Positions 1-10,888 of a stretch of 64,000 bases of DNA are shown here, piece after piece (the stretch's first letter is position 1; each line of letters starts with the position of its first letter). The position numbers and the translations under genes are program-made. The DNA lies in assembly GCF_910592395.1 (NCBI RefSeq), contig NC_088310.1, forward strand, positions 26,553,491 to 26,617,490, read 5' to 3'. The notes beneath the pieces are model-generated. The model saw only the letters and a program-made list of their open reading frames with translations, did no database searches and was not told the DNA's origin. The stretch is from Lineus longissimus (lineage: Eukaryota > Nemertea > Pilidiophora > Heteronemertea > Lineidae).

Positions 1-15
1 TCTTCTGCCACGTAA

Positions 16-2016
16 ATGGCCTTCACCTCTGTGACCTTTCTGCGCCGGCGAGACTGCTCTCGCAACTTCGAGATCCCAAAAAGGAGTGTAATTTGATATA
101 AACTGAGCAGTTAATTCTGTATAATTTTAATTTCTTAATTGTTACATCGCTTTGCTTTAAAATGTTTTTTACGTCCATATTTGCTTATTTCTCTTTTCAT
201 TGTTCAAAACATAAGCGACATTCAAGAAAAGATGTTGAAAAATGTGTTTCAGGTGCCGTCAAACTTCTCTTTTTCTTACTTTCCTGTTCATCAATTTCTT
301 AACTTTACACATTAAATCTTTGTATCAGAAGTATTTCTGAAATTTGACTCCAACTATCTAACCAAGTTTAAATTCAGAAACCCATGACCATTGACAACTT
401 TAGTGAGATAACTTATCTTAGGCTACATACATTACAAGGCCGAAGGCATATAAAGATGTTTATTTCTGATTTTACAGAGACCACTCTTGAAGCATGCGTG
501 GTCCAAATGCAGCTCTGGGGGAATATGTCAGCAGCAGTTGCGATATTTTAGGTTTTCTGAAGAAGATGAAGATGATACATCACCTTTGGATCCAATGGTC
601 CCACAGCGTAGTAGCCTTGGGAGACACAGGGATTTCATCACCAAGCTGCAGACAAGATTTGACTTTGAACCAGAGACAATAAGAAATTGGGCCCGGAACA
701 AGAAACAACAGCTGCTTGTTGTTGATCAAAGGTAAGCTTTACATGTAAATGTTGGAAAGCTAGCCTTTCCATTGTGTTCTTTTATAGATTCATTGATTGA
801 TTGATTGTTTTCTTGTATTATGAGACTTGAGAGTCAACCCAGATTGATTGAGAATTTTTTTTTCAGATATAATTCCAAGCGCTTGCAATTACTTGGCCCT
901 GAACTGGCTGCAGCCCACTTTGTATGTCCTCGGGGTGGAACAGTCAAGTTTGAAGGAAACGACCGATGGTTTACTAAAGATCCAAAGGATGGCTTAGTGC
1001 CATTCTTGCCAAACACAAAAACACCCGGAATTCACGTAGAAGCTATTGACTTATCAGGCGTTCACATAGTTTTTGAAGGATTTGATAATTTATGTAAGTA
1101 ATTTCTGAATTATACACTTATGCTCAAATTAGAATAGAGACTAGAAATCCCTGGGTGGAGTTCATCACCATGTCTTTGACCGAATGGTATTAAAGCTGCC
1201 CTCAGGCATAAAGTTGGCCATTTTTATTCATATTGGAAGAGAGAAAATAATGTATTTTCTAACTTGACTTCTTTTCCTTTTCAGTGCGACTCAAACGCAT
1301 CAAATATTTAAGTCTCATTGGCTGCCTTTTTGTTGACGATTGGTGCTTATCAAGATTGCACGTATTGAAGGAATCACTTCTACATCTCGACATTAGTGCA
1401 TGCCCTAACATAACAGAGAGGGGCATTGCTACACTGCATCATTTAACGTAAGTAATTTCAATAAATGATATATCTCAGAAAGGCAGGACGAGTCTCTAGA
1501 AAAGAGAATAAGATACAGCAAACAAGCACAGAAGAATAAAGCGTCTAATTATATCAATCATTCAATCAAATTGTTATTTCTATGATGCAACGTTTCAGGC
1601 AAGACTCCTGTTCAAATGCGTGCTCCCATCAGTAGTAGTAATACGATTCTAATGCTTGTCATTCTTCAAATTTCAGAAACCTTCGAAAGTTGAATGTAAC
1701 AGATATGCCAAACGTAGCTTATAAACAATTAGTGTGCTCTCAACTCGAGGAAGAAATGCCAAACTTGTTCATCAGTGGTGTGGATTATAGTCCAGAACAG
1801 TCAGATCGAGAGTTAGAGGAGGCTGAAAAGATTGAAAAAGCCAGAAGAGAGTGGCAGAAAGTTACTGACTTTGATCCGGGATACTTAGGAGAACATTTAG
1901 GAGGAGTGAAAAAGTTTCAGAAATTCTTGTCACTATTACCTGAGACAAGTAGAGGAGGTATATTTGATGGTTGGTTCACTCCCAAGTTGAAACACAAGGA
2001 AGTAACAGAATATTGA
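16..2016 (+). CDS. DMAC2: Distal membrane-arm assembly complex protein 2 (ATP5SL/DMAC2-like), five exons
   Basis: Exons 16-87, 478-731, 867-1093, 1285-1447 and 1677-2016 join with phase kept and give about 351 residues. All introns are GT-AG. Exons 3-5 carry the diagnostic DMAC2 stretches: a WF-K block near residue 125, then FEGFDNL, VDDWCLSRL, ERGIATLHHL, NLRKLNVTDMP and EEMPNLFISGVDY, which form degenerate leucine-rich repeats. In vertebrates the protein is mitochondrial and helps assemble the distal membrane arm of respiratory complex I. The paralogue DMAC2L (ATP5S) fits less well because it lacks the VDDWCLSRL and GVD-Y signatures. Exon 1 is inferred from its ATG, its GTAATT donor and its matching phase; it would give an Arg/Ser/Thr-rich 24-residue start, as expected of a mitochondrial targeting peptide. 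The protein is longer than the human one (257 residues as I recall), with an acidic insert around residues 50-60 and a charged C-terminal tail of about 80 residues. Confidence 0.88.
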
Positions 2017-2091
2017 GAGAAAACATATGAATAGAACTTCTTTTTGGAAACTTTTCTGCGACAATTGAAAATGTTTCAGAATGTAGAGTCA

Positions 2092-2097
2092 AATAAA
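2092..2097 (+). terminator. Poly(A) signal of DMAC2
   Basis: An AATAAA hexamer lies 75 bp after the DMAC2 stop and is followed by a T-rich stretch. This implies a 3'UTR of about 100 nt ending near 2115. The remaining 2120-2349 between the two convergent genes shows no other feature. Confidence 0.7.
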
Positions 2098-2349
2098 TCA
2101 TTGAGTTATTGTTTTACAGAAAAAATCAGTTTGTTTGTTTATTCATTAATGATGTGTTGTTGAAATTCATTGGCACAACTAATTGATCAATTATCACTGT
2201 CACAGACAGCAAAGGTGCGCCGAAAGGCTCAGTTATTAACATGGCTTACAATGGTAACATTCCTCAGCTTTTGGGCAGAGGGCTGATCCAGACACGCAAT
2301 GCAATTCTGACAGAAAAAGCACACAAGAAGATATATTTTTCATCATAGC

Positions 2350-2355
2350 TTTATT
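2350..2355 (-). terminator. Distal poly(A) signal of PRPF39
   Basis: TTTATT on the plus strand reads AATAAA on the minus strand, 910 bp after the PRPF39 stop. A second copy sits at 2823-2828 and would give a shorter 3'UTR. No coding signal is visible in 2356-3264, which I read as PRPF39 3'UTR. Which site is used cannot be decided from the sequence. Confidence 0.45.
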
Positions 2356-3264
2356 TCACAAAATTACACCAATCATTTACATGTAGGTCTAGTACAATAT
2401 ACGGTGACCTTCACTATTCATGAACAGGACAAATCTCGAAAGTGGAGGGCGCAGTGTACCAAGAATACAACGGTGCCAAATTTGTATGAATCATTGTCAC
2501 TATTTCAGTCACCATCTTGCAAAACATTTGACCCTTCTGCTGTTAACCGTAATGAATCTGAATATTTTCTGAATTACCTATATCACGATTTCTACTCTAA
2601 AGGACCAATAAAACTGTAAAAAATAACTTACAAATGGATGATTTGGAAAAAATTGATTGGGACCTATTTTGTAAAGCCTCTTGTCAAATGATCAGGTGGT
2701 TTTTAGCTACATAATCATCAAACTTGGGGAACAGAAGATTGAATGTTTTAAACAGCTTTGAAATTTGGCTGATCACAACTCTTAACTTGATCACAAATCC
2801 AGGAAGACACAATTCAACTATTTTTATTTATGAATACATGAACTCTTGAACAAAAAGCACATTGACAACAAAACCATCTAGTGGAAGATACGGGCAGATC
2901 ATAGAACCTCAAATACAAGAAATACAGAAAAATCCAATTATCTTGATAGGTTTTGAACGTTATCCTCTGCCAGTTGAGCTATACCACAAAATACACTAGT
3001 TTTTACATCAATTGGTCGAATTCGAGGCATCTAGATTCTGCGATGGCTCTCAAATGTCGAGAACTGCTCAAGTGTCGAGCAGACAATTTGTCACAAACGC
3101 AAGTTTGAATTTAGGTCAAGTTCCATTTGGATTCGAGAGACAAGTGAAGGAGGCAGAACACAAAGGCAGTATATGAAAGAATACATGACACACTTTGTGT
3201 CTCTTGGATAAATGAAAATACTTGAGTCAAGTCTCTGGCATATGCCTTATGCACCTCAGTGTGG

Positions 3265-6200
3265 TCAGTTTTGGTACTGCTGGTATTGTTGATACTGTTG
3301 ATAGCCTTGCTGATAGTTGTAGTTTTGATTCGAACCAGTACCCTGAAACAAACAATAAACAGTACCGTTAGTTACTTTAATACTACCACGCTTCATATTT
3401 TCTTACAGATTAACACCTTCAGCGCCGAACCACGTAGATCTATGTGGCCCAAATCCCCCCTCCCCTTGGAGCTGGTTATCGGAGTCTCATGGACTTCATG
3501 AAAGAACTACGCCATCGCCATCTTCAGGGCAAGGGAGGAACTGGAGTCTCATGGACTTCACGAAAGAACTACGCCATCGCCATCTTCAGGGCAAGGGAGG
3601 AACTGAAAAGACTTCAGTGCCTACCTTCCCCTGAAGATGGCGATGGTGTAGTTCTTTCATGAAGTCCATGAGACTCCGATAACCAGCTCAAAGAATGGTG
3701 ATTTGGGCCACGTCGATCTACGTGGTTCGGCGCTGAAGGTGTTAATGAAATTTTCTAAGATGACAGATAAGGTTCGACTTCCAGTGAATTTGCCTGACAT
3801 TTGTAATTCTAACTCGGCACTAGTTTCTTCCATACAAAATTGAAAGAGGCAGTCAATACAATGTAGGTTGTTTCCACCAGCATAGGTCACATTTAGGTCA
3901 ACACTTACGGCATTATAACCTTCCCAGTTGCCATAATTGTACTGTTGTGAGTCGCCACCATTGGCGGATCCATCATGAGCGCCACCACGCCCTCTCTTGC
4001 GCGACGAACTTACATCATCGTCAGCCCTGGAAAAAAAGACCGCAGATTGAGAAACCTATCGTAACATACAATAAACAACGTGCCCCTACTTCAAGAGTCC
4101 AATTTCATGAATTATCTGTCTACAGGGCCAAATAAATAATGTGGGATGAAAACCTACCCTCTCTTCCTCCCGGTATGATGCTGCTGTGTGTTCACTTGAT
4201 TCAAGTCCCTCTCCCCACCTTTAGTCGTCTTCTTCTCTTCGACTTTGTGATCTTTAACCATCTTCTGGTGCTCCTCATTCACCTCCACAAGACTAAAATA
4301 GAAAAGTAGCATCCTTATTCCCTGCTATATCTCACTGTGTACAAGTATACCAGGCTATACTCCAAAGGAGAAGGGCACAGATTCTTTGTTGGGCAGGGTA
4401 TTTCAAAACTAATTGGAAATGCTTTCATATCAGCTAAACACCAGCGGCAGTGAAATATGCACTTATAAGAAGGATGAATTGAACTGCTACATATTTCACC
4501 CTACCTGCCAACCTTGCAGCCAAACTCTTCCAGGTACTCCACTCTCCTCCTCGAGAAGGCTATCTTCTGCTCCAAGGGGAAGTCATCGTTGAGTAGGACC
4601 ATGTCAAAGATACGCAGTATCTCCTCGTCACCAGGGTCAGGAGACTGGTATTCAAAATCCAGCAACTGTAGGTACAGCTTGATGTTCATCTGAAATACAA
4701 GCAAAAATATCAAGTTTTAACTTACAACCGGAAATGTTTTCTAAAGTACAATGTATGCCGTACCTGAGACAATTAGGGACAGGGAATAAACAGTGTTTGC
4801 CTAATCTCAAGTATTCTACAAAGAATATGCACCAACCTTGTCTTTCTCAATAGCTTGCATCAATATCCGTTGTGCCTTCTCTTTGTCTTTCATCACCTGA
4901 AATATAAGTACATTTAGATGAACTAGCAGTCATTTTGGGCAGTCATGGAGACCAGAAGCTGGGCTTTCAACAACATGAATTTGGGTACACCCTCATGTCA
5001 ACTTGGTGGTTCTTTTTAATTTTCATCCACCCAATATAGGCGAGTCCAACGTTAAACGTCCCAACCCCATGTAACAGCCGACAAGGTAGTAAGTCATGAA
5101 ACAAAACCTTGAAGCTCCTTACCCTAAATGCATATCGAGCATACTTTGTGGCAAAAAATGTTGAGATACTGGTGGACTTGGCGTTTTGAATATACTCCTG
5201 GAATAGATGCTCAGCTTCGGAATGGTTGCCTTGGCGACGCTCGAAACCTATCCGCCGAATTGACAGCATCACCAGGCCTGGCAAATTGGACTCAATCCCC
5301 TGAAGGATTTCCCAGGCTTCTTCAGTATTTCCTGTAAAGACAATCACTGAGTAGTATCATGAACAGCACCCTGGTAACATGCTCACAGACATGAGAAATG
5401 AAAACACAAGACAAGTGACCTCTCTTATCAAGACACTTTCCTCTTAAGCAGAGCACTTGTCAGCCCCATGGGTGCCCTTAACGAGTGTTTTGTTGCAGTA
5501 ACTTGTCAGGAGCCAAAAGCGATTACAGTAGAACCTCTCTATTAAGGACACCCTCGGGACTGATAAGTGCTTAATAGAGAGGTGTCCTGATTAGAGAGGT
5601 CAAATTGAATGGAAACAACCAATTTGGGACCAAAACTAGTGTCCTTAATAGAGAGGTTGTCCTTAATAGAGAGTTGTCCGCTAACAGAGGTTCCACTGTA
5701 ATTCCATCTCAATCCTTACCATTTCTTTCCTCAAATGCAGCCCAAGCCAAGTGAATGTTTGGTTTCTTTGGCAGGTGGATTGTACAAGCTCTTCTGAAGA
5801 CGTTACGGACTCCATCAATGCTGTGCTTTTCCAGATATCGGGCATACTGAAATGACAAGGACATTGAGTACACAATTGAAAAGGTGAAGTGACCAGGGTT
5901 GAAACCCATACAACACCCACTGGATTGCGAGTCAAAATGTTTTAACAAGGTCAAAACCACGCTCAAGACATCATTATCATACCTTCATCCAGAAATCTTC
6001 ATATAGGGCACAAGCGATCATACATCTCTCAAACAGAACAACCACACGTTCATGTGTTCCATTTTCCATCTCAAAGTCCAGGTACTCTCTCCAGTTCTTC
6101 AACTGGGCCCGCTCAAGTGGCTTCACATGGAAATACGGACGACGAATCTGAAAAAGAAATTGTATAAGGTCAGAATCCTTTATCAGACCAGAGTTTTGTC

Positions 6201-9200
6201 ACCAATGAAGATTCCGAGAGATACTGCAACGATCGCTGGTCCGGATAGGGTTCACCACCAATGTCCATAATGAAAATTCATGCCAGGTTGGGAGTTCAAC
6301 CAAAATCTAGACCACTTCTTCACTGCAGCCTAGCCAGCCCTGATGTCACAACACCCACACCAAAAGGTGTTTTCTGATTCCAATGCAGGAGACGTTCAAA
6401 GACATGCCCACTTACCCCTTCCTCCAGAGCCCATCTTTTGCCTACTTCTACTTCATTTTCAAGGTAGATAGCCTCTCGCCCATTGATTATCTTTTCCCGT
6501 AATGCTAACGTCTCCTCGTCATCATTCTGGAAATCATCAAAAATAGGTTAACATATCTGTGTCAAGATCTCTCGAGACAAAATATAGCTAAAACAAAAGA
6601 ATATCTTTGAACGAACTGAAAATTGATAAAAGTGGCCTGGCTTCAGCTTCTTCTCAAGCCCAGTCTATGTGACTTCAAAACCTAACTTACTGGTGTTTTT
6701 TTAGCTTGGGGTTCCATTCCAGGGGGGGCATCATCGTCCGGGTCACCACCAGGTGGTCCTTCCAGCTCATCCACTTTGTCTGATGTCAACGCACTGGCCT
6801 CAACAACCTCTTGGCGTAGCTTCAGGAATTCATCGAGATCAAGGATGTCCTTTGGATGATGCTTCTTGACGAAGATTTTGAAACTGAAATAATGATTTTA
6901 ATATTTTGACCCTTAAATCAGAAATCAACACAAAAGAATATTTTTTCTTCAAACTCAGTCTCTTTCACTGGATACAAAGAAAAATTTTGTTCTCCTTTGT
7001 CATCTCAGTGCCTCGCAGGAAGATGATACTCATTTCAAACTATGCCAACCTCAAAGAAATGACACCTACTTATCAAAATGCTGACTGTATAACAACGTTG
7101 GAATAGTAAATGCACGATCGTAGATGGCTGTAACTTTCTTGAGATCATAATCCTTCTCCCAGTTGATGTATTGTTCCCACAGTTTATCAGATCTGAAGTC
7201 CATTCCGGATGCAGATAGGGCACGGTCATAAAGACTGGAATGAGAAGAGAAGAATCGCAACAAACGTTAGAAAAATTCTATCAATAGTGCAGCCGAGGGT
7301 GCATTTTAGCTATGGGGGTCAAGAGAGGACAGGACAGTAGCCTCCCTTTGGTTTATATGAAGATACCGGTACATACTGTAGAACAGGAAATGTTTGCAGC
7401 AATAGATTTTCACTGCTGCCAAAGGATGGACACATTTGCAGCATGATATTCATTTTCAAAAATAATATCTGTGAATAAATTACGCTATACAAAATGGACC
7501 TCCAAACAGATTTTTACTAACTTACTCTCGTATTCTCTTTTCATCGTCTTCCCACACACTGAGAGCAAAGTGGATGTAGTGTATCCACAGGTCGACGCTG
7601 AGTGGAATCGCGCGAAGTCCTCGTTCGTACACCTGCAAAATAAGAACGTTCCCAAAGATTACACACAAATTTGGTTATCGCAACAGCAGAGTCCCCCAGA
7701 GGTTGAACAAACTGCTGTCGACCGGAAAAATTTGGAACTGAAACTGCCCGGTGTCAACAAAATCAAATCAAAAACTGGAAATCTATAATCCTGGAATTCG
7801 CATCAGAATTTACCTTTTACCTGCCATTGTGATATGATCCTCTGAAGAATTTGTAAATTGGGTGTGCAATAAGAAAACGACTGTCCAGGACCACGATTAG
7901 AAACATGTTGTGCTGACCCTTGCTCAGGGTAGCATGACATGAGAAATCCACATTAACGTACTGTCCAGAAACTTGGAGACACGTCCCGACCACCCCGTGA
8001 CGGGCTGGGCAAAGACATATCATATCCATGCACCGAAAAGGAAATGAAATTGGCTACACATAAAATTAATATGAGATTCACATAAACGGATAAAAATTGA
8101 AAAATCGACACAAGATTGGATGGCCAACACCCGGACTAGGATTCAATCTTCCGTGTGGTACTACAGCCAGTACAGGTTGATCGTTAGAGGACTAGCTCCA
8201 ATTAATCTCAGGAACCCTGTGAGAAAAACAAATGCAATTCATGAGGTATTTTACAAGGTTGTGCCTGAAAACAACACGAGTCCAAGGTCCCTTTGGAGGA
8301 GATAAACGGGGTATCTCCTCAGGGATTAAACTCGGACAGAAGACGGGCAAACGGGACACACTTCTCAGCGATTGGATGGAAATCGGACAACACCGCCTCA
8401 AAATTCATCATAAAACAATGCAGATTGCAAAGAGTTCCGAAAGTTATGTTCAATTTTCCAAAGATGAGCCCAGAACGAACTGCAAACTGCATTATTTTAT
8501 GAATTAAGAGGCCTGTATTGTAGAAAGCTGGAAGGAATGTCTCCATAAATAAGGAAAGTATCAGCAATTTATCACAGTTGCCTTACCTCAGCAGCTACCT
8601 CCATGTTACTGTTGCCTTGACGCTTTTCCATGTCGGCATATTTTTTCCAATAACCATAGCAGTAGGGATACTGCTTGAAGAAAGCATCAAACGCTTCCCT
8701 TGCCCAGGTCATTTTGTTCTGAAAGATTAGAAAAACACATATTACTCAACAATAATATCCCTCAAAATGAGGAAGGTAGTCACATATAGTCTCAAGACAG
8801 CGACCATGTGCCTTTGATTCTCTTTTTTCTCATACCATACACTATGAATCGCCTTGTGAATGCGACTCACGGCAAGGTGGATTATCTTCTAGCCAAAGCT
8901 GAGTGATAACGCAATATTTCATTGTACTCACCTCCTGCTCCACATACTGCAGCAGATACGTCCACCCCGTAAAGTCAGCCGGATTATTCTTTACAGCTTT
9001 CCAATATTTCTCCAATTCGACTGTCCGTTCATCCTCTTCGACACGCTCCTTCCTCCTCTTCTTCTTTTTCTCACGGTGCTCAGGCGACCGTGGTCGTTTT
9101 TCTGCATGCTCATCCTCAGGTGTAGCCGCACCACTCTGACTCCCATGACTACTTTCGGCATCTCGCTTCTTGGCTATTTCCTGCTCAATATGAGCGACGA

Positions 9201-10307
9201 CACGATCTGCAACACCCACAGATTCCTCCTCTGTTGGAGAGGCAGGTGTGGCCAATTCCTCGACTTCATCTTTCACGATGACATTTGATAAGTTTGAATC
9301 GTCATTATCACTTCCTGTCATTTCTGCCCTGTTCATGTTCTGTTCTGGTCCTGGGGAAAGCGGGGTGAACCCTGGGGACGCAGGGGTATCAACATTATCA
9401 CCCGATTCAGGTTCTGAAGGCTCAAGTGGCAAAGGAGGGTTACCAGGGGAATCTGGCCCATCAGCTGACTTGTCATCGGACTCCTGCATGGGTTTAATGT
9501 CCTGCATTTTCTCTTCAACTGGTTCAACATTTACAGGAACTGTCTCCTGTTGTTCATGTATGGCAATAGTTTCGGTGTCTCCTGCACCTAGTGAGCTCAG
9601 CTCTATGTACTCAGGGCTCTTCTGCTTGGTAACAATCTCAGTTACCGTTGGTTGTTCCATGTTTACTGAATCAGCTACCGGTAGATCTTGAACAGTGGCT
9701 TCTGTCGAGACCTCCATTGGCTCGTTCACTCCATCACTCGATACCCCATCAGTTGGTCCTGAAACAGTTTGATGAATGAGTTTAATTGAACATTAACTTA
9801 AATAACATTATTGTTAGGCTAATTGCGATAACAGTCCCATAACGGGATGGGAATGTGAGATTGTGACTTTATTATGGCATAAAAGGCTGTCTGCTAAAAA
9901 TAAGCCCTAACAAGGGGCTGAACAGAAGACCAGGTAACGTAGAAATCCAAAACGAACTAGGTGTATAGGGGTCTATGTAATGTTATCGCAACCACATGAT
10001 GTAGCCGGCCCTGATATATCAACAGCACAGGACACTCATCACGTCATGCACTACCACATTAGTACACAACAAATCATGGGTGTAGAAAATGTACAGGACA
10101 ATATAACAATGTACTATATTGTACAGTCCAAATAGGTTGCTCACTGTTACCATACTATCACATATACTTGACAAATAAAACATTCTTAACAAAGATTGGT
10201 TCATGAAGTATTGATAAAAGGGAATTCATTTTGAAAATATGGTAGGATGACGCCAGATTACCCTGATTTTCTTCACCGACCGTCTCGATATGCACAGCAT
10301 CAGCCAT
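3265..10307 (-). CDS. PRPF39: Pre-mRNA-processing factor 39, 15 exons
   Basis: Minus-strand exons in transcript order: 10307-10262, 9758-8932, 8718-8587, 7632-7526, 7234-7070, 6883-6691, 6526-6416, 6147-5983, 5846-5720, 5331-5123, 4896-4837, 4689-4505, 4292-4158, 4026-3909, 3342-3265. All introns are GT-AG, phases agree, and the sum is 885 residues. PRPF39 (yeast Prp39) is a HAT-repeat scaffold of the U1 snRNP that acts in 5' splice-site recognition in the nucleus. Residues 1 to about 225 are acidic and Ser/Pro-rich, ending in a KKKKRRKER basic patch. HAT repeats run from about 245 to 780 (motifs [46 protein letters not shown]). The tail has KRGRGG and ends in [12 protein letters not shown]. 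Human PRPF39 is about 669 residues, so the N-terminal region is long here. The start ATG is the first in exon 1 and joins exon 2 in frame. Confidence 0.95.
3413..3742. mobile_element. 330-bp fold-back MITE in the last PRPF39 intron
   Basis: The ends are inverted copies: ACACCTTCAGCGCCGAACC at the left and its complement at the right, flanked by TA on both sides (3411-3412 and 3743-3744). TA target duplication and a non-coding inside suit a Tc1/mariner-type miniature element. Inside are two direct copies of a 62-bp unit (3481-3542 and 3543-3604, GGAGTCTCATGGACTTC...), and a third copy in reverse orientation fills about 3630-3682. The whole intron transcript could fold into a long hairpin. A relative of the terminal sequence lies near 39000-39110. 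Confidence 0.75.
5526..5698. mobile_element. 173-bp pogo/Tigger-like MITE in a PRPF39 intron
   Basis: The element begins CAGTAGAACCTCT and ends AGAGGTTCCACTG, an imperfect terminal inverted repeat, with TA on both sides (5524-5525 and 5699-5700). The inside repeats the phrase TTAATAGAGAGGTGTCC in both orientations and has no coding capacity. CAGT-GAACCTC ends and TA duplications are typical of pogo/Tigger elements of the Tc1-mariner group, so this is probably a non-autonomous derivative. Degenerate relatives are at 58715-58781 and, more weakly, near 12815-12930 and 22015-22085. Confidence 0.7.
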
Positions 10308-10888
10308 ATTGGTTACTTCCGTTTAACGAACTAGCCTGGCCGTCAGGTAATCTAGCTGTGTACGTTGTACGTGTAATCATATACGAAGTAAAGCACCTGG
10401 AGACGTTTTAATTGCCGGATAAACTTTCTGTGTTTTGATGAATCTTTTTCCAATAAAATGCCTAATAAAATCGAACAGGGTCATTTTGGGAAAACCCGAG
10501 ATGGAAAAGAAATAAGTCGGTAGGATGCTCTCTATGTTGGCGTGTCGCACAAATACTGACAAGCCGGCAGAATGAATATATGCACCAATTACCTCAATCT
10601 TTCCCGAATCTGTTTGTATGTTGTGTGTGCGAATACACTGTTGACTGTTGTTGTATAGGGTGTTTCAAAAAATTTCAGCCATGATATACTCAATACTGCT
10701 GGGTTCCTGTGATTAAAGTATGAGGTTTTTTACTTTAAGCATATCACAGCAGTTATAAATAAATAGACAGATTAAACGATGAGAAACTGTGGGGAGTTTA
10801 GGTTTTGGTATCTGTCACTTGCTTCCTTCCATTTGAGTAGAAATTGTTCCGATATTTAGTTGTAAATATGCTTTTGGTACTTTTTCAG
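10308..10888. promoter_or_regulatory. Divergent spacer between PRPF39 and GALM
   Basis: About 580 bp separate the PRPF39 start from the first sure GALM exon, so both promoters and the GALM 5' end must lie here unless GALM starts inside PRPF39. I see no clear TATA box or CpG-rich block. Around 10659-10680 the phrase TATAGGGTGTTTCAAAAAA resembles a mariner terminus, but no partner end was found. A candidate GALM first exon is at 10779-10801. Confidence 0.4.

Noticed and set aside
16-2016. DMAC2L (ATP5S) identity for the first gene
   Set aside because: The gene has the VDDWCLSRL, ERGIATLHHL and EEMPN...GVDY signatures of DMAC2, not those of its paralogue.
10377-10620. Open minus-strand frame of about 80 codons between PRPF39 and GALM
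   Set aside because: No recognisable family, no splice support and it lies in the PRPF39 upstream region; likely chance.
10655-10690. Mariner transposon end TATAGGGTGTTTCAAAAAA
   Set aside because: No second terminus and no transposase sequence were found nearby; too short to call an element.
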